Shown here one piece after another: positions 9,206-18,223 of a stretch of 64,000 nt of DNA. Origin of the DNA: Chloracidobacterium validum (GTDB lineage: Bacteria; Acidobacteriota; Blastocatellia; Chloracidobacteriales; Chloracidobacteriaceae); assembly GCF_018304825.1 (NCBI RefSeq), contig NZ_CP072648.1, positions 355,501-419,500 of the forward strand, in the 5' to 3' direction. Position numbers and translations under genes: made by a program. Below the pieces are notes generated by a model. The model saw nothing but the letters and a program-made list of their open reading frames with translations, did no database searches and was not told the DNA's origin. The first letter of the stretch is position 1, and every line of letters begins with the position of its first letter.

Positions 9206-10312
9206 ATGTTCCCGCTTGAACAAAAAATTGGGCAACTGCTGTTTATTGGATTACCCGGTCCGACGCTCGACGCTGACTCACAGCAACTGATCAAGGCAAT
9301 TCAGCCAGGGGGCGTCATTCTGTTTGCGCGCAACCTCGAATCACCTCAGCAAACCGCCGAACTCAATGCCGACATCCGCCGTTTTAGTCGGGTGATGCCG
9401 CTCGTCTCGATTGATCAGGAAGGTGGACGGGTGGACCGTCTCCGCCAGATGGCAGGGCCAATGCCCTCAGCCAAGCAAATTGCCAAGGCTGACGATGCCA
9501 AGCTGGCTTTCGAGTTGGGGGTTGTGACGGCCGACTTACTCCGTCCGCTCGGCTTCAACATGAATTTCGCGCCGGTCCTCGATCTCGACGTTGCCGGTGA
9601 CCGACCGAATGGTTTGGAAGAGCGGTGTTGGGGCATGAGTCCGTTGACGGTGATTCGCTTTGCCGGCACATACCTCGAGGGGCTGCAAAATCACGGCATT
9701 CTGGGTTGCGGCAAACACTTCCCAGGATTGGGCGATACGACGGTAGATTCGCATCATGTGCTGCCGACTGTCGAGCGTTCCGAAAAGCAACTCTTGGCTG
9801 AAGACTTGCGCGTGTATTCAGATTTATTTGGCACACTCTACACCCGCGTTCCGGCAGTCATGATTGCCCATGCCAGCTATCCGGCGTTTGATGGTCATGG
9901 TGGCATCCCGGCGTCGCTGTCGCGCAACATCGTGACCGACCTGCTACGCAAACGGATGGAATTCTCTGGCATCGCCATTTGTGATGACCTGGAGATGGGC
10001 GCAATTCAAAAGACCATCGAGTTTTCTGAAGCCGTGGTGCGGGCTATCGAAGCCGGCAATGACATGCTGCTCGTTTGCAGTCGTCCCGATTTGATCCGCG
10101 AGGCGCAATCGGCGCTCGTGCGGGCGGTCGAATCGGGACGTATTCCGCGTCCCAGGTTGGAGGCTTCGATTGACCGGATTGCCAAGATCAAGGCTATGGT
10201 CATGGCTCCGCAGCCCTACAGTGCCGAAGCCTTTCGCCGCGCAACGGAGCGATTGGCGGCCATCCATCGCGCGGTGGGTGAAGCTTCGACGCTGCAAGAA
10301 AGTTTTTTATGA
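9206..10312 (+). CDS. nagZ: Beta-N-acetylhexosaminidase, glycoside hydrolase family 3 (NagZ-like)
   Basis: A 368-residue GH3 enzyme. The substrate-binding signature is KHFPGLGDTTVDSHHVLP, which includes the catalytic His of the NagZ His-Asp dyad. The nucleophile region reads AICDDLEMGAI. The N-terminal block IGQLLFIGLPG and the SIDQEGGRVDRL motif are family-typical. NagZ removes N-acetylglucosamine from cell-wall muropeptides during peptidoglycan recycling; no signal peptide is visible, fitting a cytoplasmic enzyme. Its stop overlaps the next start by four bases (ATGA at 10309-10312), so the two genes are translationally coupled. Confidence 0.9.
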   Translation: MFPLEQKIGQLLFIGLPGPTLDADSQQLIKAIQPGGVILFARNLESPQQTAELNADIRRFSRVMPLVSIDQEGGRVDRLRQMAGPMPSAKQIAKADDAKLAFELGVVTADLLRPLGFNMNFAPVLDLDVAGDRPNGLEERCWGMSPLTVIRFAGTYLEGLQNHGILGCGKHFPGLGDTTVDSHHVLPTVERSEKQLLAEDLRVYSDLFGTLYTRVPAVMIAHASYPAFDGHGGIPASLSRNIVTDLLRKRMEFSGIAICDDLEMGAIQKTIEFSEAVVRAIEAGNDMLLVCSRPDLIREAQSALVRAVESGRIPRPRLEASIDRIAKIKAMVMAPQPYSAEAFRRATERLAAIHRAVGEASTLQESFL

Positions 10313-12546
10313 CCCCTACCGCCCAACGCTGGCTGCGATTTCTTGCACTGACCGGCGTCCTGGTCATGACGGCCTACTTGGTATCGTACTTCGTGACGCG
10401 CCGGACGCCGCCGAAGCGTCCGAGTGAAGCGCGCCAGAACCTCACGCCGGATATTGAGGTCGTCTCAAGTGATTTTCAGTACGTTCACAAAGAAGGCAAC
10501 GTGACCCGGCTGATTCTGCAAGCGAAACGGGATACCGCGTTTGTGGATGGGCGACACAAACTCGAAGGTATCGAGTTGCAATCCTTTGATGCGCAGGGGC
10601 AAGCAACGGGCAAGCTGACCGCTGACGCCTGTGATTATGACCCGACGGCGCGGGTGTCTGACTTTCGGGGCCATGTCGTCATCACGACAGCGCAGGGGTT
10701 GGACGTCAGGACCGAGACATTGCGTTACGACCGCGAAGCCGAAACTGCCACGACATCAGACCCGGTGCAGTTTGTTCGCGGGCGGATTCGTGGCGAAGCC
10801 ACTGGCGCGCAACTCGATGGCAAGGCGGATCGGCTGGTGTTAGAGAAAGCCGTACGGCTGACCATCGCGCCTGAAAAGCCAGACCAACCGACTTCGGTCA
10901 TCACGTCAGGCCGGGGCGAGTATTTGGCCCCAGACAAGCGGATTGTGCTGAGTGGTGGCGCAAGTGTCACACAACGCGGCGATGCCCTTTCCGCCCAAAC
11001 CTTGACGGCGCAGCTCGACGAAGCGCAGCGCCTGCGCCGCGTCGAAGCGCAGACGGCGGCTACCTTGCGAAGCACGGAGAAGAACTTCAGCCTGACGGCG
11101 CAGACGCTCACGTTTGATTTCGAGCCGACGGGTGGGCTGACCCGCGCAACCGGCCTTGGGCAGGCGCTCCTGCGTCAGCAAGGTGAGACTGAGCGCCGTG
11201 AAGTGTCTGGTGACCGCATGGAAGCGACGTTTACCCGTGGCGCAAGCGCTAGTGACATCACCACCGCACAAGCGACAGGCAATGCCCGTCTGCGCATCGA
11301 GTCACTGGCTGCGACAGCTTCGGCCGAGCAAAAGGTGCTTGAAGCCGGCCGCTTGGACGTGACCTTTGCACCGGGTGGACAGGTGATGCAATCGGCGTCG
11401 GCCGATGGCGGGGCTAAGTTGGTGACGACGCCGCTTGCAGCAACGCCCCAGAGCGAGCGGAAGACCATTCGCGCCCCACGTTTCGATGCGACCTTTTACC
11501 CGGACGGCAAGGTACAAACCTATGTGGCGACAGGTGGGGTCGAAGTGCTGGTCGAGCCGATGCAAGCCGGGACGAACCGTCTGTCGCGCAAGACGACCAG
11601 TGACCGCGCGGAAGCCAACTTTGACCCTACTCGCGGCGACCTGACCCGCATCGTTCAAACCGGAAACGTCGCGTTTGAGGAAGGTCCGCGCCAGGCAACG
11701 GCCGAGCGGGCGACGTTCATTCGTGAGCGCAACGTCATCGAGTTGCGCGGCGAGACGAAGCGCCCTGCGGTCTGGGACGACACCGCGCGCGCTGAAGCCC
11801 GCGAACTCGACCTTTCAACCTCCGCGCGCGAGCATGTGGCGCGTGGGGATGTCCGAACGACCTACTACGACGCCCGTCAAGCCGGGAGCGCCGGGATGTT
11901 TGGGCAGCCCAGCGCCCCAGTTTTTGTGACTTCCCGCGAGGCTCGCGCCGAACCACAGCGCGCCATGTTCACGGGCGATGCGCGTTGTTGGCAGGGCGAT
12001 AGTTTCGTGCGTGGGGATCGGCTGGAGTTGTTCAAAAGCGACCGCCGATTGACGGCGACCGGGAACGTTTCGACAGCTTTTTACCGGGTGGCCCGCTCAA
12101 CGGCGAGCAGGCCCGAAGCCAATCGTTCAGCATCGGTGGAGGGTCAGTCGCCGGTCTTTGGCACGGCACAAACCTTTACGTACAGCGATGTTGAGCGCCG
12201 GGCGCGGTACACCGAACAGGTCAAGCTCGTGCAGGGTGATGCCACATTGACGGCGGATGCCGTGGATGTTGAACTCGCCGCCCGTGAAAATCGGCTCGAA
12301 CGAATGACCGCCACCGGCAGTGTGGTCATCGTCCAGCCAGGACGCCGCGCCGTTGGCGATCTGGCGCGTTACACGGCGGCCGACGACCGCTATGTGGTGA
12401 CCGGCAATCTGGCGCGGGTTGAGGATGCCGAACGCGGCGTATCAACCGCGCCAGAAGTCTCCTTCGCCAAGTCAGATGGCATTGTCCGCGCTTCGGGTGG
12501 TGGACGCCCACAGCGTGTCCGCACGACCTATCAGTCAAAACCATAG
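10309..12546 (+). CDS. Large LptC/OstA(LptA)-like LPS transport protein
   Basis: A 745-residue protein with a single N-terminal membrane anchor (about residues 10-30), then an LptC-like segment (IEVVSSDFQYVHKEGNVTRLILQAKRDTA split over residues 45-75) and a long string of OstA-type beta-jellyroll strands. Repeated elements such as GRGEYLAPDKRIVLSGGASV, ATGLGQALL and ATGNVSTAFY suggest several LptA-like units in tandem. Such proteins form the periplasmic beta-jellyroll bridge that carries LPS to LptD, which is encoded at 52898-55450. Typical LptC and LptA are each under 250 residues, so this is unusually long. Coupled to nagZ by an ATGA overlap. Confidence 0.75.
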   Translation: MTPTAQRWLRFLALTGVLVMTAYLVSYFVTRRTPPKRPSEARQNLTPDIEVVSSDFQYVHKEGNVTRLILQAKRDTAFVDGRHKLEGIELQSFDAQGQATGKLTADACDYDPTARVSDFRGHVVITTAQGLDVRTETLRYDREAETATTSDPVQFVRGRIRGEATGAQLDGKADRLVLEKAVRLTIAPEKPDQPTSVITSGRGEYLAPDKRIVLSGGASVTQRGDALSAQTLTAQLDEAQRLRRVEAQTAATLRSTEKNFSLTAQTLTFDFEPTGGLTRATGLGQALLRQQGETERREVSGDRMEATFTRGASASDITTAQATGNARLRIESLAATASAEQKVLEAGRLDVTFAPGGQVMQSASADGGAKLVTTPLAATPQSERKTIRAPRFDATFYPDGKVQTYVATGGVEVLVEPMQAGTNRLSRKTTSDRAEANFDPTRGDLTRIVQTGNVAFEEGPRQATAERATFIRERNVIELRGETKRPAVWDDTARAEARELDLSTSAREHVARGDVRTTYYDARQAGSAGMFGQPSAPVFVTSREARAEPQRAMFTGDARCWQGDSFVRGDRLELFKSDRRLTATGNVSTAFYRVARSTASRPEANRSASVEGQSPVFGTAQTFTYSDVERRARYTEQVKLVQGDATLTADAVDVELAARENRLERMTATGSVVIVQPGRRAVGDLARYTAADDRYVVTGNLARVEDAERGVSTAPEVSFAKSDGIVRASGGGRPQRVRTTYQSKP

Positions 12547-13005
12547 GTGGGTCGGGGATGCCCCAGGTTTTGAGCTTGCTAGGTTTCAATCGGAATGCGT
12601 GCCGCGCCATGCTGGTTGAAGTCTGATGCTTATCAATGGTGATGGTGAAACAATGTTCAAAAGTGTGGTGTGTATGTTGTTTTGAAATCGGCATTTGGGC
12701 TTTTGATTGTTCCAACAATGCGCCCCAGTTGCGTTTCACGCCCGATTTCCTTGGTACTGCCGTTCTCTGGCTATCGCCAGGTGATGATCTTCAAGTGAGA
12801 TAGGAAGGCGGCTTTCAAAACGGAAGACTTGGTGAACTAGTTATTCGGCGACGTGTCAGCCTCTCGCATTGTGGTTTTTGGGGGAGGGTTGGCAGGAGTC
12901 AGCTCTGCCGGTGAGCGAAACTGTAGTCAGCCGGGCTTCGCCCCCCATGCACACAGGTATCACGGAGTATAATGGTCAAGTAATGATTTCGCAGGTGGTC
13001 GCCCA
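12547..13005. other. Intergenic region ahead of the restriction-modification genes
   Basis: About 460 bases without a convincing gene. It holds a short GGGG-ATG-CCCC hairpin just after the preceding gene followed by GGTTTT, a small CTGGC/GCCAG hairpin near 12760, a GGCAG/CTGCC hairpin at 12891-12909, and a TATAAT box at 12968. Base composition drops toward A+T in places. It probably marks the left border of the inserted restriction-modification unit. Confidence 0.5.
12968..12973 (+). promoter_or_regulatory. Possible -10 box for the restriction-modification operon
   Basis: A perfect TATAAT lies 32 bases upstream of the nuclease start codon. No good -35 hexamer is found 16-18 bases further upstream, so this is only a candidate. 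Confidence 0.3.
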
Positions 13006-14013
13006 ATGCCTAATGTGTTAGCTACATTGCACCCTTTTGAGCGCAGCTTATCGGTGTCAATGGAAGATATTTCCATGACACTTCAATCTATAAGTAGCAT
13101 TCCTTGGGCTGACTTTCTGCTCAATCCTCGCCGTCTCCGAGGTAGCGACTTTCTCATGCGTTGGTCTCAAGGTGTGTGGAGTGAAAAACTTCTAACTCAA
13201 TCCGTGAATGCGACGGGAAGGTATTTCGCTTTGCCCTACGGGCCGAGTGGAACTGCACCGGCCAATGATGTCCAGGCGTTTGAACAGTACTTTGAGCAGC
13301 TTGAGAAAGCTGGATTGGGCAGGGTCAAACGTCCTGACCTCCTAATCTACCGAGTTGAGGAAAAGGGAAATGTAGAATCAGCGGTTGAAAGACTCGGCGG
13401 AATTAGCAAGTTGCCCTTTACGCCTGAAGACAATAAGAATATGAAAAACCTGTTAGCAACTGCCGTTATTGCAGTGGAATGTGAGAACAGCCTTTGGCGA
13501 GCTAAACAAATGCCAGATTATTGTTCGGAACTCAAACCGCAGAAACGGCTTAACCAGCGTCTTGGGCTCAAGAAGACGGCAGTGGTTCCAACGATAATCA
13601 TTAAGAATGAAGATAGGAAACCACTGGGCGATTGGCAGATGAATACAAACATCCCGATTCACATTTGGCATGCATTTTTTGACAAGGCCTATGGAATATC
13701 CTTTGACAAGGCAAACCGACTTATTAATGAGGGGAGCATTGAGCCTACTAAACAAGTGTTTCAAGCGCCTGGTGGTGCCATAACCGAGAAAATCATCTAC
13801 AAGATATATCACCACTATGCCTATCCATTGGGGAAGACCGTCGAGGAACCAACATTGGTTGCCAAGTCCATTACGGACAAGAATGGACACATTCTTCCAT
13901 ACGTGCACTTTGAGGGCGGGAAGTTCGAACTGAGTAACGAGGCGTTGCAAGTTTTGGAAATCTCGCAGAGGCAACATGAGACCAATCTGCCACCAGAGGC
14001 TTCCGAAGGATAG
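13006..14013 (+). CDS. Putative type II restriction endonuclease (AccI-like)
   Basis: A 335-residue protein next to a DNA adenine methyltransferase. Conserved-looking blocks are RWSQGVWSE, LPYGPSGTAP and KRPDLLIY. The PD of RPDLLIY with the later VIAVECENS gives a PD-(D/E)xK-like nuclease arrangement in which the usual Lys is replaced. These blocks recall the AccI endonuclease family (GTMKAC cutters), but specificity cannot be read by eye. Codons are much AT-richer than in neighbours: 28 G+C in the 60 bases from 13381. Internal Met codons near the N-terminus leave the start uncertain. The 3' end overlaps the methyltransferase start by 38 bases. Confidence 0.65.
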   Translation: MPNVLATLHPFERSLSVSMEDISMTLQSISSIPWADFLLNPRRLRGSDFLMRWSQGVWSEKLLTQSVNATGRYFALPYGPSGTAPANDVQAFEQYFEQLEKAGLGRVKRPDLLIYRVEEKGNVESAVERLGGISKLPFTPEDNKNMKNLLATAVIAVECENSLWRAKQMPDYCSELKPQKRLNQRLGLKKTAVVPTIIIKNEDRKPLGDWQMNTNIPIHIWHAFFDKAYGISFDKANRLINEGSIEPTKQVFQAPGGAITEKIIYKIYHHYAYPLGKTVEEPTLVAKSITDKNGHILPYVHFEGGKFELSNEALQVLEISQRQHETNLPPEASEG

Positions 14014-15508
14014 ATGTGAACGGGAGGCGCTTCGCCAAACCGGGCAGTTTTGGACTCCGGATTGGGTTGCGGAGTTCATGGTCGCTTACGCGCTGCAAGA
14101 CCGGCCAACTTGGCTGCTCGATCCCTCCGTCGGCACGGGCGTCTTTTTCCGCGCGGCAAAGCGCTACGCCGCCGTGAACCGTCTGGAGCTCACGCTCTTC
14201 GGACGAGACGTTGACCCGGACATGCTTGCGCATGCGCAGACATCAGGATTGGACGCCACCGACTTACGACATGTGGAAATCGGAGACTTCGTGCTCAATC
14301 CGCCATCTGAGAAGTTTCCGGCCATCGTTGCCAACCCGCCTTACATACGTCACCATCGCCTTTCGGCATCACAAAAGGCTTCCTTGCGTGACTTCGCGCG
14401 CGCGACCATCGGCAGAGACATTGATGGACGCGCCGGATTCCATGTCTATTTTCTCCTCAGATCCCTGTGCGCGCTCAAGTCTGGAGGGCGACTTGCTTAC
14501 ATTGTGTCCGCTGACATTTGTGAAGGTGTGTTTGCTGATACGTTGTGGAAATGGATAACCTCCCAATACAAGCTTGATGCTGTAATTACATTTTCCACGG
14601 ATGCAACGCCGTTCCCCGGCGTGGACACCAACGCGCTCGTTTTCTGCATTCAAAACGAGCGACCGGCGGAACGCTTCGCTTGGGTAACGTGTACCTGTCC
14701 TGATGCTGCGGAATTGGTCTCTCTGCTGTCAGGACGGAAATTGCAGGAATACAAAACGGTGGAAGTGTATGAACGAACGCTCGTCGAGGCCCTTTCCACT
14801 GGACTGTCACGCGCGCCCGCTCAGGCTGTGACCAATCGGTACACGCTTGGCGACTTCGCCTCGGTTATGCGGGGCATTGCGACGGGCGACAATGATTTTT
14901 TCTTCCTGACGCGGCGGCGCGCGAAAGAACTTGGAATCCCTGAATCGCTGTTGGTCAAGGCGGTGGGGCGGATGCGGGACATTGTGGGGGAAGACTTCTC
15001 AAATGAAGATGTTGAGCGCCTTGAAGACCGCGGACGGCCGACCCGGCTGCTCAATGTCAACGGGTTATCCTTTGATCAGCTCCCCGTCGCTGTTCAGAAG
15101 TATTTGAAGGAAGGCGAGGCCCGCGGTCTGGATAAAAAAACGTTGATTCGGACCCGGAAGCCTTGGTACCGAATGGAGACCCGAAAAAGTCCCCCGATCC
15201 TGTTTGCCTATCTTGGAAGACGAAACGCACGCTTCATTAGAAACCGCGCCGGTGTCGTCCCGCTGACCTGCCTCTTGTGCGTCTATCCTAAACAAGCGGA
15301 TACGGCGTTTGTTGACCGTTTGTGGAAGGTGCTGTCCCACCCGCAGACAATCGGCAATCTCCGTGCGGTGGGCAAGTCCTACGGAGGCGGCGCTATTAAG
15401 GTCGAACCTCGCGCGCTGGAGCGTCTGCCGTTGCCGGATGAACTGGTTCGCGCGGCAGGACTCGATGACTATGCAAAAACGGTGAAGCCGCCGACACTAT
15501 TCGACTAA
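13976..15508 (+). CDS. Type II N6-adenine DNA methyltransferase (gamma-class)
   Basis: A 510-residue modification enzyme. Motif X (QTGQFWTPDWVAEFM) precedes the AdoMet motif I (LLDPSVGTGVF), and the catalytic motif IV is NPPY (ANPPYIRHH). This order and NPPY are those of gamma-class adenine methylases. The C-terminal half (VMRGIATGDNDFFFL, then RTRKPWYRME and RFIRNRAGVVPL) resembles the target-recognition part of Eco57I/TaqI-like enzymes. It should protect the host site from the nuclease encoded just upstream, with which it overlaps by 38 bases. A 60-base sample at 14401 has 33 G+C, intermediate between the nuclease and the genome. The TTC-rich start region leaves some doubt about the exact start. 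Confidence 0.9.
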   Translation: MRPICHQRLPKDRCEREALRQTGQFWTPDWVAEFMVAYALQDRPTWLLDPSVGTGVFFRAAKRYAAVNRLELTLFGRDVDPDMLAHAQTSGLDATDLRHVEIGDFVLNPPSEKFPAIVANPPYIRHHRLSASQKASLRDFARATIGRDIDGRAGFHVYFLLRSLCALKSGGRLAYIVSADICEGVFADTLWKWITSQYKLDAVITFSTDATPFPGVDTNALVFCIQNERPAERFAWVTCTCPDAAELVSLLSGRKLQEYKTVEVYERTLVEALSTGLSRAPAQAVTNRYTLGDFASVMRGIATGDNDFFFLTRRRAKELGIPESLLVKAVGRMRDIVGEDFSNEDVERLEDRGRPTRLLNVNGLSFDQLPVAVQKYLKEGEARGLDKKTLIRTRKPWYRMETRKSPPILFAYLGRRNARFIRNRAGVVPLTCLLCVYPKQADTAFVDRLWKVLSHPQTIGNLRAVGKSYGGGAIKVEPRALERLPLPDELVRAAGLDDYAKTVKPPTLFD

Positions 15509-15937
15509 GGTTCAAGCCATGCCGATCGTGTCATCTCCGCTCTTTGTTTGTACGGCATTGTTGCAAGCGCCTCATGAGGTTTGCTTCATCAGGTTTGCTC
15601 CTGCCGCGGGGCATCGGAGATGCCCGACGCGCGACGCCTGGCGGCACAGGTCGTTGGCTATGACACGCCCAATGGCGAATGGCAAAATCGGGCAAGCCCG
15701 TGGCTTGGCAATGAGCGTCGGCCACCAGCGCATCCGCTCTTTCGATTGTGACGTCCGTCGCTACAGGTTCGGCAGGGCTATGCTGACCATCGGCCTTCTC
15801 CGCAACGTGCGGATGCCGAAGCCGTGCGGCGACGGTGATTTCCACCAGTTCAGATTTGTTTCACCATCGTTGGCGTCCGCCAGAATGCGCAACCGTGAAA
15901 CGTGCCTGTGCCTTCCCAACCCAAGACCGGGCGGTAA
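15509..15937. other. Intergenic region after the methyltransferase
   Basis: About 430 bases with no convincing gene on either strand. Open frames exist but show no recognisable domain, no good ribosome site and rare-codon-like use. A perfect hairpin lies at 15609-15625. The remainder could be the degraded edge of the inserted restriction-modification unit. Confidence 0.5.
15609..15625. terminator. Hairpin downstream of the methyltransferase
   Basis: GGGCATC (15609-15615) and GATGCCC (15619-15625) form a perfect 7-bp stem with a 3-base loop, 100 bases after the methyltransferase stop. There is no T-run after it, so its role as terminator is uncertain. Confidence 0.4.
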
Positions 15938-17548
15938 TCACTTGGGCATGACATAGCCGCGCCGCGTCCGTACGACGGCCCCTTCCCTCCGCACCTTGAC
16001 TTGAATGCGCCGGAAGGTTCCATCGCGGCGCGCATCCCTGGGGTAATACCCAAAGCTGTAAACCGAGCGCAGTTCTGCCGCGACCGCCGCGTAGCAGTCC
16101 TCTAAATCCTCAACGGTTTTGGCATAGAACATACGCCCGCCGGTCAAGGTCGCCAATTCACGCAACTGCGTCCGGGCAATGGCATAGCCCGCTCGCGCCC
16201 GCGGGCCGTACCGCTCAACCGTCTCGGCCTCGGTGTCGAGGTAGATGGGAAGCAGCATCGCATCGCATTCCTGAGCCAAGGCGCGCAGCTCCTCGTAGGT
16301 CGTGCGTGAGCCGTAATCCGGGCCGCCTGGTGGCAGCACGTTGTCCAGTCCGTCCGTCACCATCACGATGGCGTTGCGCTCGCCGCGCACGTCGCGCAAC
16401 ACGGAGTTCATCGTCCCAGCCAGCGCGTCGTAAAAGTTCGTTCCCCCTTCGGGCCGGCGAATCTCGTCCAAGCGTTCGCGCAACTTACGGCGGTCGTTGG
16501 TGAGCGGACAAATCAAACGTGCCGTGTCGGAAAATGTCACCACCGCCATGCGATCTTCCGGGCGCAGGGCCGCCAAAAAGCCAAGCGCGGCCCGCCGAAT
16601 GACCGCCAGCTTCTCGCGCGTGCTGCCGCTCAGGTCAAGCAGCAGCACCAGATTGAAAGGTGTCTCCAACGTGCCGAAATAGGTGACTTCCTGCGGCTCG
16701 CCGTTTTCCAAAACGACGAAATCGGCCGGTTGCAAGCCGCGAACCGGTGTCCCGTTGGGGGTGGTAATCACCGCGTTGAGCAGGACCAACGTGGATTCCA
16801 AAACCACATCACTGCCCTCGGTAGCGCTGAATGGCTCATCAGCGGCGGCTACTGTCGGACGCTCTAGCGCCGGAGGCTCCTGCCGCTTGCCCTCTAGAGA
16901 CAGGGGACGAACCACAATATCGCCACGGTCGGTTTGCGCGACCAAAATGGCTCCGCCCCGTCCCATCTGCCCGTGCAGCGAACGTTCGTCGGGCGTTCCG
17001 AATCGCCGCAGCGGCAACTCGGCGCGGACGACCCCATGGGCGCTCGTCCAGGTCACATCGGCGTCTGCATCCGGTGGCAGGCACAGCTCAATGTTGCCTT
17101 GGTAGGCCGTGGCAATGAGTCCGGCCGGGAGTCCCTCCACGCGCAACGTTCCAACCTCGCTCATCAGGCGCAGGTAGGTGTCCTCCGGCACGAGCACCTC
17201 CAAATCTACGCCCGTGACGGTCGGCGGTGGGTCGGTGACGATGTTGAGCTGCTGGGGCAGTTCTTCGAGGGTGACTTCCTCGGCGCGCACTGGCGGACCC
17301 GGCGCGGCGTGGCGCGTCGCCGTGATGACGACATCGGGCCGGGCAACAATCTGGACCCGAATGTTGCCCCGCGGGTTCCGAATGCGAATCGTGCTTTTCG
17401 GCGGTAGCAGGGTACGGGTGTCGTCAAAGTAGCGTTTCACCGGCCGGCGCGGCTCAAAGTCCTGCTGGGTCCAGCCCGAAAGTTCACCGACCCACCCAAG
17501 CAGCGCCAAACCAACCAGGAGTGAGCGCAACCGGCGCGCAGACCACAT
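15938..17548 (-). CDS. Secreted VWFA-domain protein (VWFA-related Acidobacterial type)
   Basis: A 536-residue exported protein. A signal peptide covers about residues 1-27. Residues 30-210 are beta-rich (STIRIRNPRGNIRVQIVAR) and look like an adhesin-type strand repeat. Then comes VLLNAVITTPNGTPVRGL with DFVVLENGEPQEV, the lead-in found in the VWFA-related proteins common in Acidobacteria. The VWA domain follows, with the MIDAS motif DLSGS and the second site VTDGLD, so metal-ion-dependent binding of a partner is expected. Ligand unknown. The start lies 12 bases after the stop of the YkgJ-like gene, so they are likely co-transcribed. Confidence 0.85.
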   Translation of the reverse strand: MWSARRLRSLLVGLALLGWVGELSGWTQQDFEPRRPVKRYFDDTRTLLPPKSTIRIRNPRGNIRVQIVARPDVVITATRHAAPGPPVRAEEVTLEELPQQLNIVTDPPPTVTGVDLEVLVPEDTYLRLMSEVGTLRVEGLPAGLIATAYQGNIELCLPPDADADVTWTSAHGVVRAELPLRRFGTPDERSLHGQMGRGGAILVAQTDRGDIVVRPLSLEGKRQEPPALERPTVAAADEPFSATEGSDVVLESTLVLLNAVITTPNGTPVRGLQPADFVVLENGEPQEVTYFGTLETPFNLVLLLDLSGSTREKLAVIRRAALGFLAALRPEDRMAVVTFSDTARLICPLTNDRRKLRERLDEIRRPEGGTNFYDALAGTMNSVLRDVRGERNAIVMVTDGLDNVLPPGGPDYGSRTTYEELRALAQECDAMLLPIYLDTEAETVERYGPRARAGYAIARTQLRELATLTGGRMFYAKTVEDLEDCYAAVAAELRSVYSFGYYPRDARRDGTFRRIQVKVRREGAVVRTRRGYVMPK

Positions 17549-17560
17549 AGGCTCTTCTCG

Positions 17561-18178
17561 TTACGGCGCGGGCGTTGCCGAAAGAATGACATCCGCGATG
17601 GATTGCCGCTCGCCGTCAGGCTCAAATGCCAGACTGGCCGCGACCAGCCGCAGGTTGACAATCGTCATGTCAAAGACATCCCGATGTGAAATCTCGGCTT
17701 CGCCATCGGTGAAATTCAGCGGGCAAACATCGAGCAGTCCGCCGTCTTCCGTCGTCTCGTCGAGGTAGAGCAGCGGAAAGCCGTGGGTGCGACAGAGCAC
17801 CGGCCGCGCCGGATAGACTGCGCAGGCCTCATTCACCAGCGCCGGACACGGCACGTTCCGCTCCGGATCCGGCGGAAACGTCAGCGTACCGTTGGGCGTG
17901 ACGGTTGACGCCAAGTCAGCTTCACGGTGGCGTGTCGCCTGCGCCTGCTCACGCAACCGCGCTTGGGTCGGCGCGTCCAGCGCGGCGACATGCTCCCGCA
18001 GCCGCGCCGCCTCGATGGGCAAAATTGTCAAGTGCTGCTGGCAACATCCTGTGCAACCCAGGCGACAGGTAATCGCCGTGGGAAAGCGCGACCGGAGCGT
18101 TGCCGCGAAACGCTCGATATCGGCTAGGAGTTGGTCATAGGCCGCGCGGGCGGCCTCCGGCGTCGGTCGTTCGGACAT
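17561..18178 (-). CDS. YkgJ family cysteine-cluster protein
   Basis: A 205-residue protein of the YkgJ/zinc-iron-chelating cysteine cluster family. The signature cysteines are CRLGCTGCC near residue 40, then CPALVNEACAVYPARPVLCR with a final CPLNF, matching the C-x3-C-x2-CC ... C ... C-x2-Y..RP..CR pattern. The family is thought to bind a metal and is often found near protein-modification or methyltransferase genes, but no reaction is proven. It lies between purC (30 bases upstream) and the VWA protein. Confidence 0.85.
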   Translation of the reverse strand: MSERPTPEAARAAYDQLLADIERFAATLRSRFPTAITCRLGCTGCCQQHLTILPIEAARLREHVAALDAPTQARLREQAQATRHREADLASTVTPNGTLTFPPDPERNVPCPALVNEACAVYPARPVLCRTHGFPLLYLDETTEDGGLLDVCPLNFTDGEAEISHRDVFDMTIVNLRLVAASLAFEPDGERQSIADVILSATPAP

Positions 18179-18193
18179 GGCGCAACGTTCTCG

Positions 18194-18223
18194 CTAGTCA
18201 CCAACCAGCTAGTCACCAACCAG
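18194..18223. repeat. 15-bp tandem duplication at the end of purC
   Basis: CTAGTCACCAACCAG occurs twice in direct tandem (18194-18208 and 18209-18223). On the coding strand each copy reads Leu-Val-Gly-Asp-stop, so the last four codons and stop of purC have been duplicated behind the functional stop. Confidence 0.9.

Noticed and set aside
12326-12739. Minus-strand open frame at the end of the LptC/OstA-like gene
   Set aside because: Most of it is antisense to a coding region; the rest has no ribosome site or domain.
15519-15956. Possible small genes in the gap after the methyltransferase
   Set aside because: Frames on both strands are of low-complexity composition, lack start signals and match nothing I recognise.
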